NCBI GenBank assembly: GCA_964471225.1
Contig: CAYYEZ010000016.1
Location: forward strand, 1 to 64,000
DNA length: 64,000 nt
Reading direction: 5' to 3'
Source of the DNA: JAGVJT01 sp964471225
Lineage (GTDB): Bacteria > Pseudomonadota > Gammaproteobacteria > Legionellales > Legionellaceae
How positions within the stretch are numbered: the first letter of the stretch is position 1; every line of letters begins with the position of its first letter. The notes beneath the pieces were generated by a model. It searched no databases, was not told the origin of the DNA, and saw only the letters and a program-made list of their open reading frames with translations. Shown in pieces: positions 35,360 through 45,229 of this stretch. The translations under genes and the position numbers were made by a program.

Positions 35360-37093
35360 GCGTACAGAAGTCGCTTCTAATGCAAGGATATTGAGTTGTA
35401 AAGAGGTCCGATTTCGAAACGTATTAACGTCAAGCGTATAGAGGGCCTCGACATAACGCGTTCTGTGATTTGGCCAAAGAGAAAGATCTGCGTTAAATAA
35501 AATTGCATCAAAACATTCTTGCCCTTCTTCGTGTCGTAAAACTAATTTTAGATGTTGTTGACCAACGATGCGTTGGTCAACAAGCTCAAAACAGTTATGA
35601 AATGCTGGCTCAGGAAACTGAGCGCCCCACGGTCCCGCCTCTCGTAATTGCAAAGCAACATCAAGCGAAAGCTCATCTTCAGATAAGGGACCATCGCTCC
35701 ACCGCTCGCCCTGGCAGGCAGAAAGATCGATATGTTTTGCAATTTCGACCAAAAAAGCATTTTTAAATAATGAAAATGAATCTGGATGAATACTTAAGCC
35801 TGCAGCCATAGCGTGCCCACCAAACTTTAATAATAGACCAGGATGATGCACATCAATCGCCGCCAAAACATCACGGATATTAAGACCGACAATCGAACGA
35901 GCAGAGCCCTTCATCTCACTCGGGCTAATCGGTGAAAAAATAATCACAGGACGATGATAACGCTCTTTTAAACGTCCAGCCAAGACACCAATGACACCTT
36001 GATGCCAAGACTCGTGTGTTAGACATAGTCCCAAAGGTAGTGTCAGCTCAGAAAAATCATCCAATGCCATCGCTTCGAGTGCATGGAAAGCCTGCTCTTT
36101 CATTTCTGCTTCAATTTTTCGGCGCTCGTCATTTAAAGCATCTAAGCGCTGCGCTAAAGATTGTGCTTCAGCAGGTGTTTCGGATAAAAGGCACGCGATA
36201 CCGATAGACATATCATCCAATCGACCCGCAGCGTTAAGCCTAGGAGCAATTGCAAAACCTAAGTCCATTTCACGTAAATGACCTTGCACTCGTCCAGAAA
36301 CACTAATCAAAGCTTCGATACCAGGGCGAGTCATTCCCTGTCGTACACGTGCAAGCCCCTGGCTGACCAAGACACGATTATTTTGATCCAGCCCGACCAC
36401 ATCTGCAACAGTGCCTAAAGCGACTAAATCCAAAAATTGTGCCATGTTGGGTTCAGGGCGATGCACAGTAAACCATCCATCGGCTTTGAGCTGACGACGC
36501 AAAGCAAGCATCACGTAGAAAATGACCCCAACACCGGCTATAGATTTACTCGGGAACGCACATCCAGGCTGATTCGGATTAACAATAGCTACAGCCGCCG
36601 GAAGGCTTTCTCCAGGCAAGTGATGGTCGGTAATCAACACATCGATTCCATGAGATTTTGCGGTAGCAACACCATCCATACTGCTAATTCCATTGTCGAC
36701 AGTAACAATCAAGGCAGGCGAAAAAGACACAGCAAGCTCGACAATCGCAGGAGTTAAGCCATAACCAAATTTAAAACGATTGGGAACCAAAAAATTAACT
36801 TTTTTCGCACCCAACGCGCGTAATGCTGAAACAGCAAGCGCCGTTGAGGTTGCACCATCCGCATCAAAATCACCAATAATCAGGATTGATTCATCCTGAT
36901 GAATCGCATGACTCAAGCGTTTTGCTGCATCAAAAATGCCCTTCATATTTTCGAAAGGAAGCAGAGCCCGTAAAGTTTTATCAACAGAAGAAAGATCATC
37001 CACGCCACGCGCAGCATAAACTCGCTGTATCACGTCAGGAAGCGAAGATAATGACGGAGAAATTTCTCGAATTGGGCGGCGCTGAATCAGCAT
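35336..37093 (-). CDS. recJ: Single-stranded-DNA exonuclease RecJ
   Basis: 585 residues, near the usual 577. DHH-phosphoesterase motifs: GDFDADGATSTALAV (74-88), VDNGI, TDHHLPGE (155-162) and the DHHA1 motif KFGGHAMAAGLSI. RecJ degrades single-stranded DNA 5' to 3' in recombination and mismatch repair, where it works after MutH nicking. The COG4255-type gene lies 12 bases upstream. Confidence 0.95.
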   Translation of the reverse strand: MLIQRRPIREISPSLSSLPDVIQRVYAARGVDDLSSVDKTLRALLPFENMKGIFDAAKRLSHAIHQDESILIIGDFDADGATSTALAVSALRALGAKKVNFLVPNRFKFGYGLTPAIVELAVSFSPALIVTVDNGISSMDGVATAKSHGIDVLITDHHLPGESLPAAVAIVNPNQPGCAFPSKSIAGVGVIFYVMLALRRQLKADGWFTVHRPEPNMAQFLDLVALGTVADVVGLDQNNRVLVSQGLARVRQGMTRPGIEALISVSGRVQGHLREMDLGFAIAPRLNAAGRLDDMSIGIACLLSETPAEAQSLAQRLDALNDERRKIEAEMKEQAFHALEAMALDDFSELTLPLGLCLTHESWHQGVIGVLAGRLKERYHRPVIIFSPISPSEMKGSARSIVGLNIRDVLAAIDVHHPGLLLKFGGHAMAAGLSIHPDSFSLFKNAFLVEIAKHIDLSACQGERWSDGPLSEDELSLDVALQLREAGPWGAQFPEPAFHNCFELVDQRIVGQQHLKLVLRHEEGQECFDAILFNADLSLWPNHRTRYVEALYTLDVNTFRNRTSLQLNILALEATSVRLPETMHV

Positions 37094-37105
37094 ACATTAA
37101 TCCTC

Positions 37106-37915
37106 TCAGCGAAATAATCGGTAAAACCAATTCTTAGGTCTAGTCTTATATGCACCATTCTGCCAATACCAACGAGCAGTTACACGAGAAAGATACTCTT
37201 CGAGGCGACTGACCTTAAGCCAGTGTGCGTTAGGTACAAAATAGATAGTATTCGCAGCTGGAGGTCGTTTTTCGTTAAAGCAACTAGCGCGACTCGATAA
37301 TGCACTCACAACGCCTAGCCAATGCTCATCACCACAGATCACAAGTGGTCGATTTGATCGTTTTCTCGACTCAATTTCAGCCGTCCCGCCCCAAATCCAA
37401 ATACCATTAACCACACTCTTAAAACTGGAGAAAAACATCTGACTCTCCGTCATAAAACGCAACCAAAAAGGGGTGGACTCTAAATCTTTTAAAGCATGTC
37501 CGAGAGAACGATCTATCAACTCATGCACAGCTTTTGTTTTAGCGATGGGTCTCGGTGTTTCCATTAGCCAAGTCACGGCATCATGGTAAAATAAGCGAAT
37601 TTCGTCTTGGGCTGCGAAAGCTGAAAATTCATTGAATAAACGCTTAGACTCCTCGTCTGAGATCTCTAATAATCCATCTGCGTAACGAATTGTGGCATCG
37701 GTATGAGTTGCTTCCCAGTGTATCGGTGAAACAACATGCCAGTGGCCAGTTAATCCATAATAACGCTTTAAAAAATCTGCTACAGGATAGTCATGCTCAT
37801 AACCAAAGCGGTGTAGTAGATCACAATAACTTTGATGTGCAGTAACTTGTTCAGAAGTATGTGTCGGATTTGCGAGCGAAGCTCGTACAATGACTTCCAA
37901 TTTTGATCTAAACAC
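37106..37915 (-). CDS. COG4255-type protein, phosphoglycerate-mutase-like annotation
   Basis: 269 residues. Conserved stretches match a proteobacterial family often listed as a regulatory or phosphoglycerate-mutase-like protein: HWHVVSPIHWEATHTDA, then FMTESQMFFSSFKSVVNGIWIWGGTAE, which corresponds to the family's EIQMLLH...NSLWLWGGG core. No metal or phosphohistidine motif of true mutases is visible, so the enzymatic name is doubtful. Its position next to recJ is a common pairing. Confidence 0.65.
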   Translation of the reverse strand: MFRSKLEVIVRASLANPTHTSEQVTAHQSYCDLLHRFGYEHDYPVADFLKRYYGLTGHWHVVSPIHWEATHTDATIRYADGLLEISDEESKRLFNEFSAFAAQDEIRLFYHDAVTWLMETPRPIAKTKAVHELIDRSLGHALKDLESTPFWLRFMTESQMFFSSFKSVVNGIWIWGGTAEIESRKRSNRPLVICGDEHWLGVVSALSSRASCFNEKRPPAANTIYFVPNAHWLKVSRLEEYLSRVTARWYWQNGAYKTRPKNWFYRLFR

Positions 37916-38068
37916 ACCTATCCTTTTATTAACTAGCGCGTAGTCTAGAGTATACTCCAGTTCATGCTATCATGACATAGTGGGACTCGTATCATGAGAT
38001 GCAAAATCGCGTTAAAATCGATTGTGTGATAATATCTTCGAAGTTCATGAAGTTAAGTGCTATTTAGT

Positions 38069-38416
38069 ATGGATATACATCAAGAAAAATCAGAAATTCA
38101 CACCATCGAAGCTTATAGCGATTCAGAGGTTAGAATTAATCAAAAACACTACAATCAATCTCTTATTGTAAGCGCTGATGTGATCTTGCCAGCCTGGGAT
38201 GTGGACAAGCATCACCCACTTACTGAGCTGGAATTAGAGCCTTTATTCGCACTCCATCCAGAAGTTATTCTTATTGGCAGCGTCACACCTATACAAATTG
38301 ATTGGGCATTACGAGCTCGACTCGGCCTAGAGTGCATGTCTTTGGGTGCTGCAAGCCGCACTTTTAACATTCTATTGAGTGAATCGAGACGAGTTGTTTT
38401 AGGTTTGATTTTTTAA
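38069..38416 (+). CDS. Mth938/NDUFAF3-type domain protein
   Basis: 115 residues. The family core is visible: IHTIEAYSDSEVRINQKHYNQSLIVS, then HPEVILIGSV...LRARLGLECMSLGAASRTFNIL. Bacterial members of this fold (DUF498) have no settled function; the mitochondrial relative assists complex I assembly. ATG 38069 is chosen; GTG 38057 is possible. The upstream gap 37916-38068 holds TTGTGTGATAAT as a promoter-like element and nothing else I can name. Confidence 0.8.
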   Translation: MDIHQEKSEIHTIEAYSDSEVRINQKHYNQSLIVSADVILPAWDVDKHHPLTELELEPLFALHPEVILIGSVTPIQIDWALRARLGLECMSLGAASRTFNILLSESRRVVLGLIF

Positions 38417-38425
38417 GTCCTAGAC

Positions 38426-39364
38426 TCATCTCATTCCCGCAGCAAGATAAAGCAAATATTGCTGTGCGATATCGATACCCGTTTCCGCTTGAATTTCAAC
38501 AATACAGGAGGGACTTGTCACATTGATTTCGGTGACAAATTCGCCAATCACATCTAATCCAACAAAAGAAAGTCCCTTTTCTCGAAGTACCGGGCCGATT
38601 TCATGACATAAAAACCGATCGCGCTCAGTGAGTGGTACAACAGAAGCTTCTGCACCCGCCACAATATTACCGCGTAGCTCGCCTGGCTGAGGGCATCTCA
38701 ATAAAGCATAAGACACAGGCTCTCCGCCAAATAATAAAATTCGCTTGTCACCTTGGGTCTTAATTTCAGGCAAATATCGCTGCGCCATGATAGGCACTTC
38801 ACCATACTGAGTCAGTGTCTCCAGAATGACCGAAAGATTACGACTATCCTCTCCCACATAAAAAACAGCACGCCCCCCTAAACTATCTAGAGATTTATAA
38901 ATCACTTCTCGATGTGTTTTCCAGAATTCACGTAGCACTTCCACATCAGCACTCACCAATGTTTCTGGGATACATGAAGGAAAATGCAGTATGGCCATTT
39001 TTTCATTAAAATCACGCACACTTTGAGGTTTATTCGCAACAAGCACACCTTTTTTTTCAGCAAGCTCAAGCGCATACGAAGCATAAAGATACGATGCGTT
39101 AACTGGTGGATCTTGACGCATTAGAATAATATCAAACTCAGCTAAGTTGATTTGACCAAGCATTCGCGTTTTCGGCGTCACTTCTTCAAAAGAAGTCAAT
39201 AAATGAACATTAGCGTAAACATCTTCACCACGACAAATGATTTCTTGTGGTGTGAAGTAGTGACATGTCCAACCTAAAGAGAACGCAGAGCGTAATAAAG
39301 TGAGCGTTGTGTCAATATTCACATGTAATTGCTCAAAAGAATCCATCAAAGCTGCAATTTTCAT
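38426..39364 (-). CDS. gshB: Glutathione synthetase
   Basis: 312 residues with ATP-grasp features: VIYKSLDSLGGRAVFYV (ATP-binding), GDKRILLFGGEPV and FVGLDVIGEFVTEINVTSPSCI (metal-binding Glu/Asn). It joins glycine to gamma-glutamylcysteine. The first-step gene gshA lies 1.1 kb away on the same strand, separated by an alcohol dehydrogenase on the other strand. Confidence 0.94.
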   Translation of the reverse strand: MKIAALMDSFEQLHVNIDTTLTLLRSAFSLGWTCHYFTPQEIICRGEDVYANVHLLTSFEEVTPKTRMLGQINLAEFDIILMRQDPPVNASYLYASYALELAEKKGVLVANKPQSVRDFNEKMAILHFPSCIPETLVSADVEVLREFWKTHREVIYKSLDSLGGRAVFYVGEDSRNLSVILETLTQYGEVPIMAQRYLPEIKTQGDKRILLFGGEPVSYALLRCPQPGELRGNIVAGAEASVVPLTERDRFLCHEIGPVLREKGLSFVGLDVIGEFVTEINVTSPSCIVEIQAETGIDIAQQYLLYLAAGMR

Positions 39365-39435
39365 TTTTTTCTTATTTTATTTTTTTGACATATCTCTATA
39401 TAGTAGAATGAACTCTCTTCACAGGTAAAGGATAT

Positions 39436-40479
39436 ATGATCACATCTTATGGTTATGCGGGATTTAGTGCTGATAGTCCTCTTCAATCTTATACATTCAC
39501 GCGCCGTGATGTCGGCGAAAATGATGTGCTTATTCGCATAGAATATTGTGGTATTTGTCATTCTGATATTCATCATGTACGTAATGAATGGCATGGTGCA
39601 ACTTATCCAATGGTACCAGGACATGAGATCATTGGCGTTGTAGAAAAAGTTGGCACGCAAGTCTCGCGACATCGTGTTGGGGACACCGTTGGGGTTGGAT
39701 GTATGGTCAACTCATGCGGCCATTGTCACGAATGCTTAGATCATCAAGAGCAATTTTGTATACAAGGTACTACTTACACTTATAATTCAGTTGACACCGA
39801 TGGACAAACCACCAAAGGAGGATATTCTAATAATATTGTCGTCGATGAAAAATTTGTACTTTCTATCCCCTCTTCGCTTAATAAAGCACAGGCAGCACCA
39901 CTATTATGTGCAGGAATCACAACATATTCACCACTCAAGCACTGGAATATTCAAGCTCAAGATAAAGTGGGTATCGTAGGATTGGGCGGATTAGGGCACA
40001 TGGCTGTTAAGATAGCAAATGCGATGGGAGCTTATGTGGTTGTGTTCACAACTTCGCCACATAAGATTTCGGATGCAAAACGACTCGGAGCACACGAGGT
40101 GATCGTCTCATCCGATATTAAAAATCTGACAAAACATCAAAACTCCTTTGATTTTATTCTCGATACAGTATCCGCTGCGCATGATCTTGATATGTACCTT
40201 AATCTTCTCAAACGTCAAAAAACACTCTGCATGGTGGGACTCTCACCCAAATCACATACAGTCCAATCCTTTAACTTAATTCGACAAAAGAATTTGAGTG
40301 GCTCACTGATTGGAGGTCTTCAAGAAACACAGGAAATGTTGAATTTTTGTGGTCAGCATCAAATCAGCTCAGACATTGAGCTGATTCACATCAATCAAAT
40401 CAATCAAGCTTATGAAAGGATGCTGAAAGGAGAGGTTAAATATCGTTTTGTGATTGATTTAGGACTTGGCTTTCCTTAG
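39436..40479 (+). CDS. Zinc-dependent alcohol dehydrogenase (cinnamyl-alcohol dehydrogenase type)
   Basis: 347 residues of the medium-chain dehydrogenase family. Catalytic zinc ligands are in YCGICHSDIHH, GHEIIGVVEKVG and LLCAGITTY; the structural zinc has four cysteines in SCGHCHECLDHQEQFC; the dinucleotide loop is VGIVGLGGLGHMAV, favouring NADP(H). It resembles YahK/Adh enzymes that reduce a broad range of aldehydes. Its 3' end overlaps gshA by 44 bases on the opposite strand. Confidence 0.9.
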   Translation: MITSYGYAGFSADSPLQSYTFTRRDVGENDVLIRIEYCGICHSDIHHVRNEWHGATYPMVPGHEIIGVVEKVGTQVSRHRVGDTVGVGCMVNSCGHCHECLDHQEQFCIQGTTYTYNSVDTDGQTTKGGYSNNIVVDEKFVLSIPSSLNKAQAAPLLCAGITTYSPLKHWNIQAQDKVGIVGLGGLGHMAVKIANAMGAYVVVFTTSPHKISDAKRLGAHEVIVSSDIKNLTKHQNSFDFILDTVSAAHDLDMYLNLLKRQKTLCMVGLSPKSHTVQSFNLIRQKNLSGSLIGGLQETQEMLNFCGQHQISSDIELIHINQINQAYERMLKGEVKYRFVIDLGLGFP

Positions 40480-41608
40480 CAGCAGCGAGTGCTGCAAGCC
40501 GTGCTGCAACACCATAAGCATAAAAACGATCAGCCACCGTGAACTCAATTTGCCGCTCTTCAAGCGAGCAGGGTCTAAAATACATGCCGGGCGAATTCAA
40601 ACTTTCCCGCGCAGATTGAGCAGGATGCACACGATAAAAACTCCCGACAATCGTTGAACCAATCAAGTAAACCACAGGCTCTGCAGCATGATTTTCTTCA
40701 CTTTTTTCAATTGTTTCAACCCCTGCTTGAACTAAAAGAGAGCTGACTTTCTCCCCACCCTTTCGAGCGGCCATATGCGATCGCTGACGACGATTCATGG
40801 CCAAAACCTCTTGTCCACTTTGCACCATCATCACACTCATTCCATAAGTCCCCTGATCGGCCTTAATTGTTACAAAAGGTACTTTTGTTTGAGCTATCGT
40901 ATCGACAGCTTTTGCGAGAGCATCGAAACCTGTTTGCTTCATAAAATCCACCGACTCAACTTTCATGAATGGTGTAAAAAACGTTTTTTTATCGAATGAA
41001 AATCGTTGGCAAAAATCGGTAATTAACTCTAAATATATCGAAAAATGCTGAAATTTAGAGCGATTCCACCAACCAAGATTTGGAGAAGGATAAATCGGGC
41101 GATTTAACTGCGTGAGAGAAGCAACCAGACCTGTAGAAAGGTCATGATTTAAAACAATCACATCAGATGAGAGTTGCTCTGTTTTAAATTGATCCAGCGG
41201 ACTCACTGAAACAGTCAATCCTGCGGCAGAAAAACACGAGGAAAGAACGCTGATACTCTCCGAGTAAAAAGGATTTCGCGTGTGATTTTCAGTTAAAATT
41301 AAAATCGAGGTTGCTTGAGACGCTAATCGTGATAACGTCAACTTGATGGCCTCTGTTGCATACTTTTTCATCTCCTGCGAGAGATTATTAAATCCGGCAG
41401 GAAAAATATTTGTATCAATTGGAACAATTTGGTCTCCAGAAACACGCAAATCTACAGAGGTTGTTAACACCGCAGGTGTTTCTTTCCATTGTTCTCTAAA
41501 CCAACCCTCGATTTCTGAAAACTGCTTCAGAACCTCTAGCTCAAAATCACGTAATGGTTCTTGATAAAGTGTTTTAAAAGAGATAAATGTTGACAAGTTA
41601 GGCTGCAT
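40436..41608 (-). CDS. gshA: Glutamate-cysteine ligase, ferrooxidans type
   Basis: About 390 residues; the start is uncertain (ATG 41608, 41635 or 41689, all within the upstream gene's end). The sequence matches the ATP-dependent GshA form of Acidithiobacillus and Legionella-like bacteria, not the E. coli form: SVDLRVSGDQIVPIDTNIFPAGFNNL, VPFVTIKADQGTYGMSVMMV, GSFYRVHP, SLNSPGMYFRPCSLEE. It makes gamma-glutamylcysteine, the first step of glutathione synthesis. A GAGG sits right against ATG 41608, closer than ideal. Confidence 0.85.
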   Translation of the reverse strand: MQPNLSTFISFKTLYQEPLRDFELEVLKQFSEIEGWFREQWKETPAVLTTSVDLRVSGDQIVPIDTNIFPAGFNNLSQEMKKYATEAIKLTLSRLASQATSILILTENHTRNPFYSESISVLSSCFSAAGLTVSVSPLDQFKTEQLSSDVIVLNHDLSTGLVASLTQLNRPIYPSPNLGWWNRSKFQHFSIYLELITDFCQRFSFDKKTFFTPFMKVESVDFMKQTGFDALAKAVDTIAQTKVPFVTIKADQGTYGMSVMMVQSGQEVLAMNRRQRSHMAARKGGEKVSSLLVQAGVETIEKSEENHAAEPVVYLIGSTIVGSFYRVHPAQSARESLNSPGMYFRPCSLEERQIEFTVADRFYAYGVAARLAALAAAKESQVLNQSQNDI

Positions 41609-42653
41609 CCTCAGTAATTTTTTGAATTGAGCCATTTTGAGAGAGTAAGATTGCGATTGGCCGTGTGATAGAGAATTGAGAAAAAACAATCATCATCATC
41701 ACTGTAATCGGCACGGACAAAAACATACCCAAAACTCCCCATATCGCCCCCCATAAAGCCAACGCGATTAAGATCACCAGCGCACTTAAATTCAAAGAAC
41801 GGCTCAAAAACCTCGGCTCGACAATATTTCCCATGACAAATTGAACAACCACTAATCCTGAAATCATGAGCATAATAAGCCACGGATCAGAAAATTGAAT
41901 CAAAGCAAGCAATGCCGGAAATAATGTTGCAATAATGGCACCAATGTTTGGAATATAATTCAAAAAGAAAATCAAAAGCGCCCAAAAAGCCGAGAAATCC
42001 AGCCCAACATAAAGCATAATTAGCCAACTCAATAATGACGTGGTCAAGCCAAGTAACGTTTTTAAGCCCAAATAAGCCTGGATATCGTGAGCGATACAAT
42101 GAAGCACTTGTATCACTAACTGCTTACTTTGCGCTTTAGGAAATAGATTCGCTATCTTTTGAGGAAAAACCTCCTGTTCGATAAACAAAAAAGCGACATA
42201 TAGCGCAATTAATATTGCTGAGCTTGCTAAAGAAGTAAACACCGTATAAAAGCGCAAAAATAAATCTTGAAGATCCAACTCTTTTACAAAGCTATCTACA
42301 CTTTGAATAATTTTTGTCATGCTTTGTTGATCAACATGCGAGATCATACGCTTAAAATTGGCTTGATAACGAGCGGAGGCATGCATCACCTCATCAAGAT
42401 TATTTTCTAAAATATTCCCAACAATCATCATGAAGCCGAAAACAACAACAAACGACAACAACATTGAAATTGGTTTTGGTAAACACGCACCGACAACAGG
42501 AAGACGCACAATCAACCGCTGAATACTATTTAGAATATTCCAAACGAAAATGGCAAGCACGATCGGGACTAACACACTCTGTCCTATAATTAAAAGATAA
42601 CCGACAAGCATCACAATGATTAAATTAGCGGCAACTGTAACAGAACGATTCAT
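41598..42653 (-). CDS. AI-2E family permease (PerM-like)
   Basis: 351 residues with about eight membrane helices, including the paired N-terminal ones (LIIVMLVGYLLIIGQSVLVPIVLAIFVW) and the C-terminal IPNIGAIIATLFPALLALIQF. The family is named for a claimed autoinducer-2 exporter, but most members appear to be ion/proton antiporters or of unknown role, so signalling should not be inferred. It overlaps the gshA start region. Confidence 0.88.
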   Translation of the reverse strand: MNRSVTVAANLIIVMLVGYLLIIGQSVLVPIVLAIFVWNILNSIQRLIVRLPVVGACLPKPISMLLSFVVVFGFMMIVGNILENNLDEVMHASARYQANFKRMISHVDQQSMTKIIQSVDSFVKELDLQDLFLRFYTVFTSLASSAILIALYVAFLFIEQEVFPQKIANLFPKAQSKQLVIQVLHCIAHDIQAYLGLKTLLGLTTSLLSWLIMLYVGLDFSAFWALLIFFLNYIPNIGAIIATLFPALLALIQFSDPWLIMLMISGLVVVQFVMGNIVEPRFLSRSLNLSALVILIALALWGAIWGVLGMFLSVPITVMMMIVFSQFSITRPIAILLSQNGSIQKITEDAA

Positions 42654-42717
42654 ATTTTTTGTAGAATGATTTAAAAGATCAATCTATCGCATCATTCTCA
42701 TCTAAGCAAGGGACTCT

Positions 42718-42816
42718 CTCTTTATTGCAATGATTATAAGCGCTATGGTAATCAGCGTTTTCCTGGGATAAATAAGCATCAGCGAGTGACAGAAAGACTG
42801 AAGAGAGAGGTGTTTC
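42718..42816 (+). mobile_element. Internal fragment of an older ISL3 copy
   Basis: This 99-base stretch matches the coding part of the ISL3 transposase at about 43110-43209 (the same YKLYCNDCKRYGNQRFPG region) with many substitutions. It ends exactly where the newer ISL3 copy begins at 42817, so the newer element landed in or beside a diverged relative. Confidence 0.75.
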
Positions 42817-44103
42817 GGCTCTACCCCAAATAAGGGGGCATTTTAATCAGATTATAGTAATCTAAGTCTTTGATTCCGCAATCAAAAGAGGATTAAAATG
42901 CCCAAGAATAATAATATCCTAAATTTACCTGGATTTTCTATAGTAAAAACGCTTGGAATAGAGCGTGTAATATTTGAGTTGAAATACATATGGGTATTGC
43001 GATGTTCGCATTGCAAAAGCAAGCGAGTACGTAAGAAATCGAGCTATATTAGGGAAGTTCAGCATGAATCAATAGGTCATAGAAGAAGCCTGTTGAGATT
43101 CAAGGGCTATAAGCTTTATTGCAACGATTGTAAACGCTATGGAAATCAACGCTTTCCTGGGATAGGTAGATATCAACGTTCAACAGAGCGTTTGAAGAAA
43201 GAGGTATTTTATAATCATACCGAGGGTATATCTCAAAAGGACTTATCAAGAAGAACAAAGCGAGGAAAAGCGACGATAGAGCGTTGGTATAAAGAAGTGT
43301 ATGAAAATGAGCATCGGGAATTACAAAATAGAGTATGTCCTCGGGTATTGGGCATCGATGAGCATTCGTTTACAAGAAAACAGGGTTATGCAACAACGCT
43401 GTGTGATTTAGGTAAGCACAAAAGTATTTGATGTGGTTAAAGGTCGTTCAGGACGCGATTTAGACGCTTATTTTAAAAGCTTAGAAGGCAAGGAGCGTGT
43501 GAAGGTTGTATGTATTGATTTAAGTAGTAGTTATAAAGCTTTGGTCAAACGCCACTTCCCAAATGCTAAAGTCGTGGCTGATAGATTTCATGTGATTCGT
43601 TTGATGAATCAGCTTTGCATGCAGACCCTTCATCGAATTGACCCTACTATCAAATACCAACGTGGATTACTCACGGCTCTTAAAACGAAGCCCGAGAATC
43701 TTACACCAACACGATTAAGTAAGCGCAATAGCTATTTAGAACAGCAGCCAGCCATTGCTGCGATTTATGAGTTCAAGCAAGAGCTTCATCAATTACTCAT
43801 GAATAAGCATTGTACTGCAAAAAAGTGTAAACAGTTGTTACCTCGCTTTTTAGAAATGGTTAAAGCATTAAGAGATAGCCCATTTGAGCATCTTAGAACA
43901 TTAGGGTATACGTTATTTAAATGGAGAGATGAGATTGTAAGGATGCTTCGATTTACGAAGAACAATGGAATAACTGAAGGGTTTCATCGAAAGATGAAAT
44001 TAATACAACGAAGAGCTTATGGATTTAGAAATTTTGAAAATTATCGAATCAGAGTTAAAGTACTATGCGCTTGATTAAATGCCCCCGCATTTGGGAAAGT
44101 GCC
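42817..44103 (+). mobile_element. ISL3-family insertion sequence
   Basis: Imperfect terminal inverted repeats: GGCTCTACCCCAAATAAGGG at the left (from 42817) and its near reverse complement ending at 44103, as in ISL3 elements (GGCTCTT...GGGGGCATTT). It is 1287 bases long. No matching 8-base target duplication was found, so flanking rearrangement is likely. The transposase inside is frameshifted. Confidence 0.85.
42898..44074 (+). pseudogene. ISL3 transposase with one-base frameshift
   Basis: The N-terminal half (42898-43431, 177 residues) has the zinc-finger pairs CSHCKSK and CNDCKRYG, a helix-turn-helix and the first catalytic Asp in VLGIDEHSF. The C-terminal half (43433-44074) has VKVVCIDLSSSYKALVKRHFPNAKVVADRFHVIR and the catalytic Glu in NNGITEGFHRKMK. 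One extra A in the run at 43420-43423 separates them; removing it gives KHK-VFDVVKGRSGRDL in frame. It could be a dead copy, a programmed slip, or a base-calling error. Confidence 0.85.
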
Positions 44104-44142
44104 AGAATTTTTTCATGATACAACGGAGAATATTAGTAGCAG

Positions 44143-45063
44143 TTAAGGTGTTTCATAAACAACCATTCTGTATGGAGAATTAAAATAATAAGACGATTTA
44201 ACACAATCACTTAACAAACCGTCTCCGTTTTGAATTTGGCAAGAAGACAATGTATCGTCATTGAGATTGGTGACGTACAGGCGCTCATGATAAATGAGGG
44301 TAGCGGTTGGATAAACAAAGCCGCTGCCTGTGGGTTTACAATTTTCAAAAACCCCAGCTTTACTATTAATGATACAGAGACTGATAGAGTTTTGTTCGCC
44401 ATCAGCAATGTAAGCATGATTATCACTGATAGCAATTGAACGAGGTTGGGTTATCCCTGTATTTTTCATGACCTCGCAATTCACTAGCTCGCCAGAGGAG
44501 GACGCCTTGCACCGAATAATAGATTTTTCCCCTTCTGCATTTGTAATATAGGCGTAACTATCATTATAAAAAGCGATGGATATCGGTGTATCAAAAAGAG
44601 CACCGGTTAAAGCACAGTTGACAAGCTCCCCATTAGTCGTATTGACAGCACATTTTGAAACACTGCTTTTTACTTTTTTATAAGGTTTGTTGGCAATATA
44701 GGCATATAACGTATGGTTGCTTGAAACCGCATTAAATTTAATGGCTGCAGGGTAACTGAAACCGTTCCCAGTATATACACAGTTTCTTATGCTTTTATCT
44801 GGCATCAACACACATTTTGCAACTCCACCTGCATTTGTCGCATAGAAATATCCATTATTTATAGCAAAATCAGAAGCGCCGTGAAAAAATGAGTCTTCGC
44901 CGACAAAAAGAGGAGAGCCAATCAATTCACCTGTTGATGGATTAAGTTCAATCAGTGTCGTCTCTCCTCTAGGAGAGTTACCACTTACGTAAAGATAACT
45001 GGATGCATGAACGGCTCCCACCAAGAGCGCCAAAATAAGCGACAGTAATTTTATCAACTTCAT
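44143..45063 (-). CDS. Secreted repeat protein, beta-propeller type
   Basis: About 306 residues with a signal peptide (LIKLLSLILALLVGAVHA). The mature protein is built of roughly six repeats of about 45 residues with the pattern C...G.....C..TG.GF..P..I.F.....YAYI.N (for example NCVYTGNGFSYPAAIKFN, NCKPTGSGFVYPTATLIYH), as in YncE/NHL-like propellers; paired cysteines recur in every repeat. Likely periplasmic or surface, function unknown. ATG 45063 or 45072. It lies between direct repeats of an ISL3 3' end, so it may have moved as cargo. A 9-base inverted repeat (45116-45124/45145-45153) lies upstream. Confidence 0.7.
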   Translation of the reverse strand: MKLIKLLSLILALLVGAVHASSYLYVSGNSPRGETTLIELNPSTGELIGSPLFVGEDSFFHGASDFAINNGYFYATNAGGVAKCVLMPDKSIRNCVYTGNGFSYPAAIKFNAVSSNHTLYAYIANKPYKKVKSSVSKCAVNTTNGELVNCALTGALFDTPISIAFYNDSYAYITNAEGEKSIIRCKASSSGELVNCEVMKNTGITQPRSIAISDNHAYIADGEQNSISLCIINSKAGVFENCKPTGSGFVYPTATLIYHERLYVTNLNDDTLSSCQIQNGDGLLSDCVKSSYYFNSPYRMVVYETP

Positions 45064-45152
45064 GAAGTTCATTCCATGTTATTGTTTTGATCATATACGT
45101 AATTTTAGGATATATTTGACTAAAAATAAAATTCATTGATAATATTTAGTCA

Positions 45153-45225
45153 AGAAATTTTGAAAATTATCGAATCAGAGTTAAAGTACTATGCGCTTGA
45201 TTAAATGCCCCCAGATTTGGGAAAA
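45153..45225 (+). mobile_element. Solo 3' end of an ISL3 element, copy A
   Basis: About 73 bases nearly identical to 44027-44099 (last codons of the ISL3 transposase and right terminal repeat), differing at two bases near the repeat. Same orientation as the full element, so the secreted repeat gene is flanked by direct repeats. Confidence 0.85.
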
Positions 45226-45229
45226 ACCC

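Noticed and set aside
37106..37915. True phosphoglycerate mutase
   Set aside because: No catalytic His or metal motif of either mutase class is visible.
41598..42653. Quorum-sensing exporter for AI-2
   Set aside because: The family name is historical; no luxS or other signalling gene is near.
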